A stretch of DNA of 33,105 bases from Spirogloea muscicola (GCA_009602725.1 WELB01000032.1:918264-951368), one strand, 5' to 3'. Counted from the first letter of the stretch, positions 20,621-31,770 are shown. Made by a program: numbers and translations. Notes: generated by a model from the letters alone, not told the origin.

Positions 20621-23600
20621 ATGGACGGCGGGCCCCGGAGCCGGCNNNNNNNNNNNNNNNNNNNNNNNNNNNNNNNNNNNNNNNNNNNNNNNNNNNNNNN
20701 NNNNNNNNNNNNNNNNNNNNNNNNNNNNNNNNNNNNNNNNNNNNNNNNNNNNNNNNNNNNNNNNNNNNNNNNNNNNNNNNNNNNNNNNNNNNNNNNNNNN
20801 NNNNNNNNNNNNNNNNNNNNNNNNNNNNNNNNNNNNNNNNNNNNNNNNNNNNNNNNNNNNNNNNNNNNNNNNNNNNNNNNNNNNNNNNNNNNNNNNNNNN
20901 NNNNNNNNNNNNNNNNNNNNNNNNNNNNNNNNNNNNNNNNCGGCGCCCTTGGCGGCCTCGCCTCGCTCGGGCGCAGGCGCGGCGAGCGGCCCCGCCTGCC
21001 GGAAGGCGACGACGGCGTTGGCATTGGCAGCGGCGGGCCGTCGCCGGGGCTGTCGTCGGAGGCGGGCTTGCCTGGCGGCGAGGACGCCGGCGCTGACGTT
21101 CCGACGACGAGCCGGAAGGGCGCCGTGAACGGCAGCGGCAGCGGCAGGCAGCTTCTGGCACCCCACAACACAGGTGCCAGCGGTCATGACCACGCTGAAG
21201 GCAAGTGGGAGCTCTCGAAGCTGGTGGACCTGGAGGAGGTGCGCTCGAAGCTGTCCCGGGTCAGGGTCCTCCGGCGCCTCTTCGACAGCCGGCAGGCCTT
21301 CCCCGACAAGCGCCGGCTCTCGTCCGTGCAGGACTTCTTCCAGTACACCGAGGAGGAAGGTCGGCAGCCATCACCAGTACTTGCTTATTTGCTCGTTAAC
21401 TGCTTAATGTAGTTTTTGTAACATCAGCCTGCTGCATTATGACAATGTAGTCTTTGTGGCATCATCGTGCTGCATTCATGGCCACCGTCATCTCCCGCGC
21501 TCATGAAATGCAGCACTCAGGCATGCCCTGCCAAAGATCAAGCGCAATGGCCGCAAATACCAAGCTGGGCACAGCTTGGTATTGGACACAGCCGGGCACT
21601 CGCTTGTCTTTCCTGCTTTGTGACGCTTCTGATGGGCGCAGGCCGGAGGCTCTTCCGGGAGCTGGATCGCGACGCCGACGGGCAGGTGACGCTGGCCGAC
21701 CTGGAGGAGCTGATGCGCCGCCGGAAGCTGCCACCGCGCTATGCGCGGTCGTTCCTCCGCCGGGCCCGCCGCTCGTGGCTGGCCAAGTCGTTCGGCTGGG
21801 ACGAGTTCCTCCTCCTCATGGAGCAGAAAGAGCCCACCATGCTGCGCGCTTTCAACTCCCTCAGCCTCAGCGAGTCAGGCACGCTGCAGAAGAGCCAGGT
21901 CTGCCTCGTCAGCAGCAGCTCCAACTTATGCCATTAGCTTGCCTTGAACGACATGCAGCCCACGATACGTTGTCAGAGTGCCTACTTGTCATCCTGCCTC
22001 AGCAGTAATTGTCTAAGCCAGCTCATTTGCCAAGGGGCTGGTGTGTCTGGGTCAGGTCCTGGACTCGCTTCGCAGGGCCGGGCTGCCGGCCACGGAGGAG
22101 AATGCTAAGGCGATGATGCGGTGCCTGGATGCCGACAATGACGAGGGCCAGGTGGCGTACGGCCAGTTCCGGAACTTTATGTTGCTCCTCCCGCCAGAGC
22201 GCCTGGGTGGTGATGCCAGGTAGCGGATGTTTCATCCATGTAGACCAAGTGCCACGTTTATTCGGCAATGCACTGCTTGCTCATGATGCCTGCTCACACT
22301 CGCCAGCTGCACGCAAACAGCTTCTTCCAAAGGAGTCAAATTTTGACAGTTAGCTCTGTGCAGTTCCTGATGTCCCTTACTTCGTCTGTGTGCTCCTCAG
22401 CATGGTTTGGTTTGAGGCAGCTACCGTCGTGCCCATGTCCCCGCCCATTATGATTCCGGCTGGCAGCGTTCTCAAGTCAGCCCTTGCTGGCGGCCTGGCC
22501 TGTGGGCTGTCCACCTGCGTCATGCACCCCCTTGACACCCTGAAGGTGTGCTCGGCAGCATCCTCTGTGCTGACTGACTCAGATCAAGTGTTACTGTAGG
22601 TCCTGCATAGTAATATGTGCATGTAACTCAAGTGCACATACATGTGCCCGTTACTCTGTAGTCATCGTTCGTTGCTTTGTATCGCTTGAGCTTCATGCTC
22701 ATCATGCTTGAGCAGCAGTCATGAAAGTGCACGAGCTCATTAAGCGTGTGCGGCTTGTGCCTGGTGCAGACTAGGGTGCAAGCATCGACGCTCTCCTTTT
22801 CTGATGTCATCGGCACCATTCCGCAGCTCGGTTTGACTGGCCTGTACCGAGGGTGCATCCCAGCAATAATTGGCCAGTTCACGAGGTGAGAACTGCCTGG
22901 CCAGCTTCTCTCCAGGCTGTTGCTCTCAGCCCAGCACTGTCAAGATGCACCAACGCCATACTTGCATTGCTTGTACAACTCTTGACTGCTAGATCCCGTG
23001 AGCTGGCCACCAGCTGGAGCCTGCTATTGTCATGGAGGCAGGCTTCATGGTACATTGTCAAGCTTGTCCCTATGTTATGCAGTCACGGCCTGAGGACTGG
23101 GGTGTTTGAGGTGGGAAAGGTGCTCCTGAAACATGTGGCACCAAAGCTTCCTGACATTCAGGTGCTTGCCTCCATTGCATGTCTCACGGGTCACCTCCGA
23201 ACAGCGTGATAGATACACGTACCGCTAATTTGATTATGTTCCGTTATCCTGATCCTGTGCTATTGTAACAGCTGATCTCCGGTACTGCAGGTCCAATCGA
23301 CGTCATCATTCTGCAGTGCAGTGCTGGGCACAGCATGGCGAATACCTGGGGAAGTTCTGAAGCAGCGGCTCCAGGCAGGGCTGTACCCTAACGTCTGGGA
23401 AGCTTTTGTGGGCACGATACGGCAGGATGGAGTGCCCGGCCTGTTCAGAGGCACAAGTGCGACACTCTGCCGCGAGGTGCCCTTCTACGTTGCCGGCATG
23501 GTGATCTATGAGGAAGCCAAAAAGGTCAGTGTTCACTATCACTCATGTGGAGAGTTGGAGTGAGCAGCTACAACAGGAATGTCCACTTGGATGTGGCTCC

Positions 23601-24075
23601 ATCTGGACAAGCTATACTCAGCAACCTCACAGACGTGCCCTCGTATAGCTGCTAAGACAATGTCTTGTTTTGGCTGGCTTTCCTTGCCTGCTGGTGGCAG
23701 ATAGTGCGGAGGCTCCTGGACCGAGAACTCGCTCCCTGGGAGACGATCGTGGTAGGTGGCGCTTCGGGTGGAGCGGCGGCAGTCTGCACGACGCCCTTTG
23801 ATGTGATCAAGACGCGCATGATGACTGCTGCGCCGGGAATGGCCAAGGGGCTCCTGGCCACAGGGAGAGCCATAGCTACAAATGAGGGTATCCCTGCACT
23901 CTTCAAGGGGGCTTTACCCCGCTTCTTCTGGATCGCTCCGCTGGGTGCTATGAACTTTGCGGGGTACGAGCTGGCAAAACGTGCCTTGGAGAACCAGGAG
24001 TTGGAGGCCAAGCGCCTAGCAGAGGGCGGTGCTGAGGCAGGATCCGCAGTGCGACTGGAGCAGCATGCCCTGTAG
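20621..24075 (+). CDS. EF-hand mitochondrial carrier, SAMTL-like (SLC25 family)
   Basis: Eight exons: 20621-21359, 21642-21898, 22056-22219, 22401-22545, 22770-22885, 23083-23161, 23291-23524, 23701-24075 (TAG); all GT-AG and in phase, about 702 residues if the gap length is right. The ATG at 20621 is in frame with sequence after the N gap only if the gap is 295 or another multiple-of-three-compatible length, so the N terminus is provisional. An EF-hand loop DRDADGQVTLAD is at 255-266; a second, DADNDEGQV (357-365), has an extra residue and is probably degenerate. Three carrier repeats follow, each with a signature: PLDTLKTRVQ (about 430), PGEVLKQRLQ (519-528), PFDVIKTRMM (610-619). The family exchanges solutes across an organelle inner membrane. 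The layout matches plant SAMTL (S-adenosylmethionine-transporter-like); substrate is inferred only. Confidence 0.88.
20646..20940. other. Assembly gap (295 N)
   Basis: An unbroken run of N inside the first exon of the carrier gene, flanked by very GC-rich sequence and preceded by a G13 homopolymer about 530 bp upstream. Its true length is unknown. Confidence 1.
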
Positions 24076-24500
24076 CCGGTCTTCAACATTTTCACGAGGC
24101 AGAAGACACCTGATTTTTGTCACGAGGCAGAAGACACCTGATTTTTGGTCAACATATGTTTGAGAGAAAGGCAGTCTTATACTGAGGCTATGAGGCCAGT
24201 AAACATAGTGCTGAGACCTGAGACTTAGACCATTTTTGGTGCCTTCGGCAACCGGTTTGTACCGTAGATTTGGGCTTTCCATGTTGACATCTTCCTATTC
24301 TTGAGAGTGTCCAGGACCTACCAAGCTCCAGCCCCAATGACCTGTCTGACTCCAGACAATTTTTAGATTGTGTTCCTGCTCCTATTTGGGACCTCATATT
24401 TGCTTTCCAGCTTGATGTCTCGTTGGGCTCAGAAGACCTACATTGAATTAAAGTCACAGAAAGTTTGAGTATGCTTGGGTGTCGGATTGCACATTGCTGT
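24076..24500. other. Convergent 3' intergenic region
   Basis: 425 bp between the carrier stop and the SEPSECS stop, presumably two 3' UTRs. The only structure seen is the 28-bp tandem duplication at 24092-24147. Confidence 0.6.
24092..24147. repeat. Perfect 28-bp tandem duplication in the carrier 3' UTR
   Basis: TCACGAGGCAGAAGACACCT followed by GATTTTTG occurs twice with no spacer (24092-24119 and 24120-24147), 17 bp after the stop codon. Identity suggests a recent duplication. Confidence 0.92.
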
Positions 24501-27500
24501 CTACAGATGTCTAAGGTTTTTGAACTCAATGAGTGCTGTCCTCAATCTCCTCAGAAAAGTATCCACATCATGGATTGTTGTGCCTATGGCTGCAGCTGCA
24601 GTCAGGTAAGGAACTGGATACCTACAAGATGAGCAGTCACACGTTATCTCTGAGTAGGACTACAAATGACAAAGCCAGAAGTCAAGCACAGCAATACATA
24701 CTAGTTGCTAATGTCCTTCACTGTACGACCACCGTTGGCCAGAGTTGGGCCAATCTGACCTATGATAGGACGAGCCGTATCCGTCAAAGGTATGACCTCC
24801 CACTGTCTTCCTCTCTCCGGGCACTACAACGCGACAACCTGAGATGCACCTGCTCAGGTTGCACAGAAGTAGAGCAATTTAGTAAGATATGCTGTGGCAC
24901 CACTAGGCCCGCACCCAGCGCATGGCAAGCTCCGCATAGTACCTCATGAAGAGCATGGAGCCCAGAAAGGTCAGGCTGCGTCCAGAGCCACCGGTGTGCT
25001 CTTGCTCAACTTCAAGCTTGCTATCTTCAAGCTCCACTGCAGCTCTGCCTAAAAGCTCTGACTCAGAAGACTGCAGAGGGGGGTCCATTGCAGGACTCTT
25101 GCCTCTGTCCTCTCTTGCCAATGCACTCAGTGGCCGCAAGCTGCCCTTCTCAGGTGCTTCTGCAGAGTCATAATTACCCAGTCCAACGTGTTCCTGCTCG
25201 CCTGCACTAGGAGACTGCAATGTAGAGAGCGACATGGCCATGGAGATGGGGTTCTGGGGAGTGCTGAGCAGTCGCTCTCCTGCAGGTATAGGAGGCAGAT
25301 TGATGAGCTTTAGCAGAATGAGGACTGCCTGGCTTCTGCGTACCGTGTGGATAAGCAAGGATGCTAAGGCGGCCTACCTTTTAGCAACAGTATTTCATGC
25401 AAGACAACCAACATCATAATGTAAGGCTAAATAATGCTGAAATAAAGTGGATTGTTATTAACAATCCAATCTTATATTTAAAACTCCTGTTATAAAATCA
25501 AAAAAAAGCCTACAGACCCTGCTCTTCCGCCAATGCTGCCAGACCGTAGTGAAGATGTGTAAAGACTGTCTGTCGCTGATCCAGCAGCTTCCTCCACCCT
25601 GCTTATCGAAGCATCACACAAGTATAGTTTGACAGATTGTCTCCAAATATTATACTGATGATATACGATGCGTGAGAGTTACTGCAATGAAGCCCGCAAC
25701 ACAAGCGCTCCTGTCATCAAGGACCTGCCTGAAGCCCCCAATGAGAGTAACGTGATGAAAACATCCAGCAACGGACTCATTGAAGCTCGTCCTGCAGGAA
25801 AGCGTAAGTAACAGCTCAGGAAGAGGCTGCCTTGAAGTCAAGACTGCGTAACAGGCTCTCTCTCCTCCACAAAGAAGCTGAGCCACTTACCAGGATATAA
25901 TGCATTCACAGCGTCCACAAGCGAGGCATCTTTAGCTCCAGATGCGAGGACGGCACCTCCCACCTGGACAAGTCAAGTTGAAGTGAGATGCAATCAACTT
26001 GGCAGTACCAATTTTTATTGCATTTGCATAGGTAGGCAACTTATCATACCGGGACCATGAAGTTCTTGTCTGTGCTTTGGATGATACCATCAACCCGTCC
26101 TCGCCTCCAGGCTCTTGTTACACTCTCGCAGATTGAAGATGCCTGCAACAGTGCAGCATCGTCAGAGACTATTTGAATGAGGATCCTCAGTGGAACCCAC
26201 ACAGATCTGATGAGGCAGACATACCTGCACACCATACGCATTGTTAATGATGTGCCCCACACCATAGCGATGACATAGTTTGGCGACCTCCTCCACTCTA
26301 CACAACTCATGAGCCAAGAGCACCTCCATGTCAACTGCAATGACCTACGCTTGCCAAGCCAGCAATTTTTCATGAGGGCTAGGTGCTGGGTACCTGTCAG
26401 CTGCTCGAGGTGCGAAACAGGACGTGGTGGTAAGCACGCAGACAATGTTATCTGCACCCCTCGTACATATCTCCTGCTCAATTTGAGTAACATTTGTACA
26501 GACTTGGTCTCCTTCCAGAATGCTGGAAATCACCTGCATTGTCACACAGTCCACTGAGTAAGTATACACTGCCTACCTTTGTGCAAGTGGCTGGTATAAC
26601 TTAAATACACGGACTACTTGTGGCGGTGCTCTCAATGAACAGTAAGTGCGTGCAAGCAACGCTTCCAGATAGCGATGTTGTAGCAGAGGTGGCATACGCA
26701 GCAGTCTCCTGCAAGGAAGAGAGCCAGCAATGTAACTCACCACGAGGTCTAGTCCAGCAGACGTGACTGCCTTCACACACGTCTTTTGGTCCATTCTTGG
26801 CCATAGGACAGACCTGGAAGAGTACCATCACCTTCTCAATCAGATCAAAGCGTGGTAGAATGGAGAATAGTCTGGTGAGCCAATCAGGAAGAGTGCACAA
26901 GGCTAACCACTGCAAGGATATGGAATGCATCATAAGGCACATGATCAAGATCACTTGCCTAGCACATGCTGGTCGCTTGGATCTTAGCGCGAGGAGAGTA
27001 ATAGTGATTGTCATGCCTGTTGCAAGTGGCAGCACTGTCACAGCACCCACATCTGCATATACCACACAAGCCTCCTCAATATGTCTGTCATGCCTGCTCA
27101 CACAGCTTGGCTCTGCTTGACTATAGCTAGTTGAGTGCAGATTGCAAAGAAGTCACAAATGGACATACCCTTGAGGCCTGCGATATCCAAGGCATCTTTG
27201 ACCAGAAAATTTGTCACCCTGGCCAGAAGAGTGGAGCCAGCAGCCTGACGATGCCGGAAGCAAGCAACAATCACCAGGGTTAAGCTAACAAGATGACAGT
27301 GGAGGCAGTCGATGTCTCTCACGTTGATTCCTGGAACGGTGAAGTTGTCCGCACGACAAACAACTGTAGGACATGGACCTGCTCAACAAGAGCATCAATC
27401 TGCACTTGCCTTGGGCTGCTCATCAGCAATGTTGCCTGAGCGGCCTATGCCATGCGCGAGGCCATAGTGCCGCCGCCTGACTAACTCGCTCGCGCACCTG

Positions 27501-28088
27501 GCCTCTCTTTCCCCGATCCCAACGTTGTCTACAAAGTTGTTGCTGTCCATGCATGCCAGGTCCTGCATCGCAAGCAGAGCGATCAATGTCATGATAATTT
27601 GGCCACAGCTGACTACATGCACCTCATTGACTATCTTCGTACGGCAGTGTGCACCATTCTCTCGTCAGCAGCAGTGAAGCGAAGAATGCGGACAATATTC
27701 AGTGTCTGTCTGTCTGCGTGATCATCAATTTGTTGCCCGTCTCTACGGTCACTCGGCCAGGTTAGGCAGGCAGTGTAGAGGTGCGCTAAGACTGAGCAAA
27801 TTGCAGGACCTGGATCAGCCACTCGATGGTATCGTCGTCCCACGGCTCCTGCGGCAGCTGGCGCTGCGACAGCAGCGCCTTCACCTGCTCGCCGGGGGGC
27901 CCTCCGCCGCGCTCGGCTGAGCGAGAGACCAAAGCGCCCAGCGCCGCACCAAGACCACGAGGTGGCCGCCAGGTAGCTCGGCGGCGCGCTCTCACCATCT
28001 TGCGACGGCGCGCCAGGGCCTGGCCACCCTGCCGAATGTACGACGGGGATACGAGGCGCTCGGCCAGCGCCAGGCTCGCTTCGTCCAT
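24501..28088 (-). CDS. SEPSECS: O-phosphoseryl-tRNA(Sec) selenium transferase (SepSecS)
   Basis: Fourteen exons, complement of 27810-28088, 27410-27562, 27169-27244, 26959-27052, 26741-26813, 26394-26533, 26225-26297, 26050-26142, 25891-25963, 25729-25791, 25518-25598, 24943-25279, 24760-24849, 24501-24621 (TAG); all in phase, 581 residues. This PLP enzyme converts phosphoseryl-tRNA(Sec) to selenocysteinyl-tRNA(Sec) with selenophosphate, the last step of eukaryotic Sec synthesis. Motifs: [12 protein letters not shown] (N terminus), [85 protein letters not shown], the PLP lysine K322 in [57 protein letters not shown]. About 80 acidic, Ser-rich residues (about 420-500) are inserted relative to the human enzyme. 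Three introns use GC donors. ATG at 28088 matches the family N terminus. Confidence 0.95.
25449..25467. repeat. 8-bp perfect hairpin in an AT-rich intron
   Basis: GGATTGTT-ATT-AACAATCC, an 8+3+8 inverted repeat, lies in the SEPSECS intron 25280-25517, within about 80 bp of strikingly AT-rich sequence compared with the rest of the window. Confidence 0.8.
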
Positions 28089-28434
28089 GGCGGCGCCGCG
28101 CGCCCGCGCAGGGGCTGTGCCCCCCGCGGCGTTCTCACAACCCCTGGAGAACGGCCGTAGCCTCGTCACACAAAGTACGCCGTCGTACCCCCGCCGCGGG
28201 CGCCGCTGCCGCCGCCGCAGTCGCCTCGCCCTGCCAGCGCCGCCGCTTCCTGGCTGCCATGCCACACCACCGCTGCCTGCATCTGATCAGCTCACTGTCT
28301 TCCTCTTCCTCTTCCTCCTGCATGAAAAAAAAATATAATAATATAAAAAAAGAAATTCTGCCGCTCGTTTTCCCGATCCCTGAGAATGCAGTCAGCTCGA
28401 AGCCAGCTCCATGCGGGACGAGCGCTCGACTTAC

Positions 28435-28657
28435 CTTCTTCCTGTCTCCCTGCTTCTGCCTTCGACTTGCGCTTTGTGTCTGCCCGTAGGCTATAGGCAG
28501 CCGACGACTTCCCGCTTGGAGTGACATTCTCCTCCGTGTTCCTGCTACCTGCCACCCTCAGCTCCCTCAACACCGTCAGTGACGTCTTATTTGCATAAGG
28601 GGTAGGGTGCATGCGACTATTAACCTCCTCGTGTGGCTGCCAGGATGCGAACGCCAT
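28435..28657 (-). other. Candidate 5' leader or N-terminal exon of SEPSECS
   Basis: An ATG at 28657 opens a 74-codon frame (MAFASWQPHEEVNSRM...) ending at a strong AAG|GTAAGT donor (28434). Splicing to an acceptor at 28276 (GATGCAG) would join it in phase with the SEPSECS frame and add about 137 residues. The better pyrimidine-rich acceptor nearby (TTTTTTTTTCATGCAG, about 28320) instead leads to an early stop, which would make this a non-coding leader carrying an upstream ORF. The human-like SEPSECS N terminus at 28088 argues for the leader option. Confidence 0.3.
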
Positions 28658-28898
28658 TTACCTCGGGCTATGTTGTATCTAAAGTAAGGTTCAATATGCG
28701 GTCAATCAGTGGCTAGGGCAATGGTGGTTTCATCTAATTCATATACAATACTGCAAGTTCACTGAACACTTCGTGCAGTGGCTGCAAGACAGGTGAATGT
28801 GTCATCATTCATTGGGCTTGGAGTTATTGTGCAAGGAGACAAACTTGTCCAGGTTGCTAGTCATGAGGTCAAGTTGAAGTGATACTCAGGTGCATCAG

Positions 28899-28995
28899 AG
28901 AAGAAAGGGCTCGCCAATCGAGGATAGGGGCTGGAAAAGCCAGCCCAATAATGAAGGAACGAAGTACGAGAAGGGGGCAAGGGGAAAGCGCTAAG
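28899..28995. repeat. Solitary copy of the 13.7-14.2 kb repeat family
   Basis: GGGCTCGCCAATCGAGGATA then GGGGCTGGAAAAGCCAGCCC and ACGAGAAGGGGGCAAGGGGA align in order with 14116-14205 with scattered differences. It lies in the SEPSECS upstream region with no neighbouring copies. Confidence 0.75.
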
Positions 28996-30035
28996 TAAAA
29001 CAAGCACAACAAGAAACAAAGCAGCTACGTATTACTCAGTAACCCCTGCTAAGCAGCCTCAGGTCAGAGAAGCTAGGCTCCTGGAAGTGGGTAACATTGG
29101 GCTACCTGGGGATCTTCTCCTTGTCAAGTAGCAGGGCTGGTCACCTCTAGCATGGTACTTTTTAGCAGGATTCCTTCTGCGACGCTTTGGTTCATTCCCA
29201 GCTAATGCAGCAGCTCCTGCAATTTCACACGTGTGTCATTCAACGCAATATCTCATTTTCAACTGATGCACTCCAATATTAATCATGTGCTTTGCAGTGC
29301 TGATTAACAATATGCCCCACTGCAACCACTATCAAGTTATGGCGCAAGTCCCACTCTATGGAGTCCACACTATGGAAAGAGGGCCACTCTTGCAGGTATA
29401 TGTGTCAAGCTGATTGTGCTTGCACATTATGAAGAGAATTTGCTAGCCAAAAGTAACGTTAGATTTGGTGGAAACTCGTACTCACCTTCAATGGCAATAC
29501 TTTTACATAGCATGGTAGTGGAGTAGATTACTTGATTTTAGCAAAGAAGTACCAGCGGGGAATGCCAGTGCAAGAAGTTCGCAGCTTAATATGCCTGATG
29601 CCCACAGCTTTGACAAAGTGCGAGTGTTGATAAACATTTCTAGATCAAAACGCGCTGGCAATGATGCTGGCCTTGTACCCACTTTGATGCCGGCCTTGCA
29701 GCCAGCAGCTCGTGATGATCTTGTTGGGCATGATGCTTCCGAGAATGATTGCTAGTGTGTGCATACGCCATTGCCGTTAGCGAGGTACAGAGATGGGTGC
29801 CGTGTTGCGGGTTTACGAAAGCCCAGAGGCGCCACATGGAATGTGACTGAAAACGTTGGAGTGAGTGAGCAAGCAACTAGCTACCATTATACACAGCAGC
29901 CACAAATTCGTCAGCGGTACCGTTGCTGCCCTGAGTCTGAACATGGGACGACTCAATTCCAGTATATTTCAGAGAATTCACGTCCAGAACATGCTCTCAT
30001 CGCTGGGTCCCAAGCCTTGCAGCGCAATCTCCTCA

Positions 30036-30702
30036 TTAAATGCTGGGATTTGACAGGCCAGCTTCCTTGCCCATCTCTTGGTGTGATTTGGAGTCTAGCT
30101 CCTTCGCCCTCGCTTGGCCGCCCTTGCCGCGGCCTGCACACATCCCACTCCACATCTGGCAATGAGTCACCCTGGTCTCTCCTTTGCAAGTACACTAGCA
30201 AGCTGAAAAGGTAGAGTATGTGGGGAGTATCCTGACAGGCTTACCCTCTGCGAGATGTATCTGGGCGTCCAAAGACTTGCCACCGGTGCCGCCTTCCACC
30301 ACAGTCTCTCCCTGCATCTCAGGTTGAGAAGTTGGAGTAAGTTTGGAGAAGGTGCAGACAGGAGACAGCTGGCTAAGCTCGCACGACCCTGCGTCTCAGT
30401 CCAGAGCTGGACGAGGTAGACTTCTGTCCTCGACGCAAGTCTCTGATGCATGCGCTGCAATGTGACTGCCTGCAGTCCTGCTCTTGCTCGGTGGCCGCAT
30501 GAGTTCCGAGAGTGAACCTGGGCAGCCCTCTGGTCAAGGTCTTGCTTCACCTCCTCCCACAGCTTCTGTGGCAGCTTCTTTGCCTCGTCAACGGCCAGCT
30601 GGCGCTTCTCGCCTAGCTCCTGCAGTTTCAGCACCTTGGAGAGCCTGAAGCTGCCGTGGTCTCTTGCAGCCGCAGGGCTGAGTGCCGATCGGCGGCCTGC
30701 AC
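30036..30702 (-). CDS. Em-like group 1 LEA protein (LEA_5), copy A, 5' end unresolved
   Basis: Exons on the complement: 30518-about 30702 (5' limit uncertain), 30245-30311, 30036-30133 (TAA); junction phases 0 and 1. Group 1 LEA proteins are hydrophilic, disordered proteins that protect cells during drying; plants make them in seeds under ABA control. Exon 2 gives GETVVEGGTGGKSLDAQIHL then AE, and exon 3 gives GRGKGGQARAKELDSKSHQE then MGKEAGLSNPSI. This is the Em order GETVVPGGTGGKS - AQEHLAEG - GGQTRREQLG. The 20-residue motif is diverged and the usual GGER...DESKF tail is absent. The first exon encodes a charged helix-like stretch (LGEKRQLAVDEAKKLPQKLW) running into LDQRAAQ. No ATG is found in this exon; an upstream exon near 30930-31000 is possible but unproven. 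Confidence 0.75.
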
Positions 30703-31252
30703 CTAGTAAGATGGGATGGAGCAATATTGCAGCATCCTCAGCTGAGCTTACGCCACAAAACCTCCTGAATATGTATCACTATTGCGAAATTGATTGATTG
30801 ATTAATTGAGACGACAGTTATTGTAATCAGTGCTCTCATTGAGAGAAAGTATACTCTGTCTTCTAATATCCTAATACCTCACCACTTTAACTTTGTTGCT
30901 GCCGCCCCTTCACCCCACCTCGCCTACTTTTCCGCCCTGTAGGCCGTGCGGCGGCGGCTGCATGCGGCGTCAGCACAAGGCAGACATAGGAAAATCATGG
31001 GGCGGGCTGTGTACCGTCCAGGGCGCAGCGTGGCGCGCGAAACAGCGGCTACAGGTGGCCAATCACGGAGTAATAGGAGGAGCGCAGCCGATCACATCTT
31101 CCACATGGGCATGAGACCTCAGCTCAGTGTGAGCAGGGTGCTCACTGGAAGCCGTATGGCGGCAAGGCGCTGTGGCTCTCGGCGCGGCCAATGGGGCCCT
31201 TGAGTGCGGCATGCCGGAGCCTCGGATGCAGCCATGCAGGGAGAAGGGAAGA

Positions 31253-31291
31253 AAGGGGGCCATGCGGAGCTAAGGGGGCCATGCGGAGCTC
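31253..31291. repeat. Tandem duplication upstream of LEA copy A
   Basis: The block GGGGGCCATGCGGAGCTAAG is followed at once by GGGGGCCATGCGGAGCTCAG, two 20-mers differing at one position, in the presumed LEA copy A promoter region. Confidence 0.8.
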
Positions 31292-31763
31292 AGTAAGCGG
31301 AGCTCGGCTGAGCTCAACTTAAGTCTCTGCTCGATAGCGCACACTAACGACCTCGGAAGCCTGGCTGCAGGACTAGGATTGAATTTGTAATGTCGGCAAA
31401 GGTTCTCTGCAGCTGCAGGAGCACGCGCAGGTCGCTTTTGTCGCTCGCTTATTGCTTCGCCATTGCTCACTTACGTGTGCCGTGTGGTGCGTGCACGTTG
31501 TGCTTCAAGTGTCGACAATGTGCAGCAGTGTAGCTGTGTGAAATCCACAACGACTTCTGCCAGGACATAAAGTTCTGACAGGCACATTTTACTCTGTGCT
31601 TTGCATGTTATGCTGTGGCTGAGTTGCGGGCTTACACCCACACCTGCCCTCATTTTCTGGAGACCCTTCATCTCGATTAATCATTCTATGATTGTTTTTG
31701 TTTTTGTTCTTTATTTTTCTGTGCATTAAGGCATCTCACTTCAAACGCCCTCCCACACTCACG

Positions 31764-31770
31764 CACGTGG
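31764..31770. promoter_or_regulatory. CACGTGG (ABRE/G-box-like) motif
   Basis: CACGTGG in GCACGTGGGC lies upstream of LEA copy A in its direction of transcription. Plant Em genes are classically driven through CACGTGGC boxes. At several hundred bp from the presumed start and with no cluster around it, a role here is only suggestive. Confidence 0.3.

Larger units (their letters stand above)
28089..30035. other. SEPSECS upstream / LEA 3' intergenic region
   Basis: About 1.95 kb. 28089-28276 continues the SEPSECS frame upstream without a stop; 28322-28355 is AT-rich; 28435-28657 is a possible leader exon; 28899-28995 is a dispersed repeat copy. From 29000 to 30035 I see no gene, only short frames without motifs. 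A CACGTG palindrome in ACACGTGT is at 28-33 of the 29200 block (29228-29233). Confidence 0.5.

Noticed and set aside
24903-24942. SEPSECS ending at the TAG read at 24903
   Set aside because: A GTACTA donor precedes it, and two further in-phase exons supply the expected C-terminal blocks ([18 protein letters not shown]).
27920-28030. Apparent GT-AG intron inside SEPSECS exon 1 (AAGATG|GTGAGA ... CTCAG)
   Set aside because: Removing it shifts the frame and destroys the downstream [11 protein letters not shown] block; reading through keeps phase.
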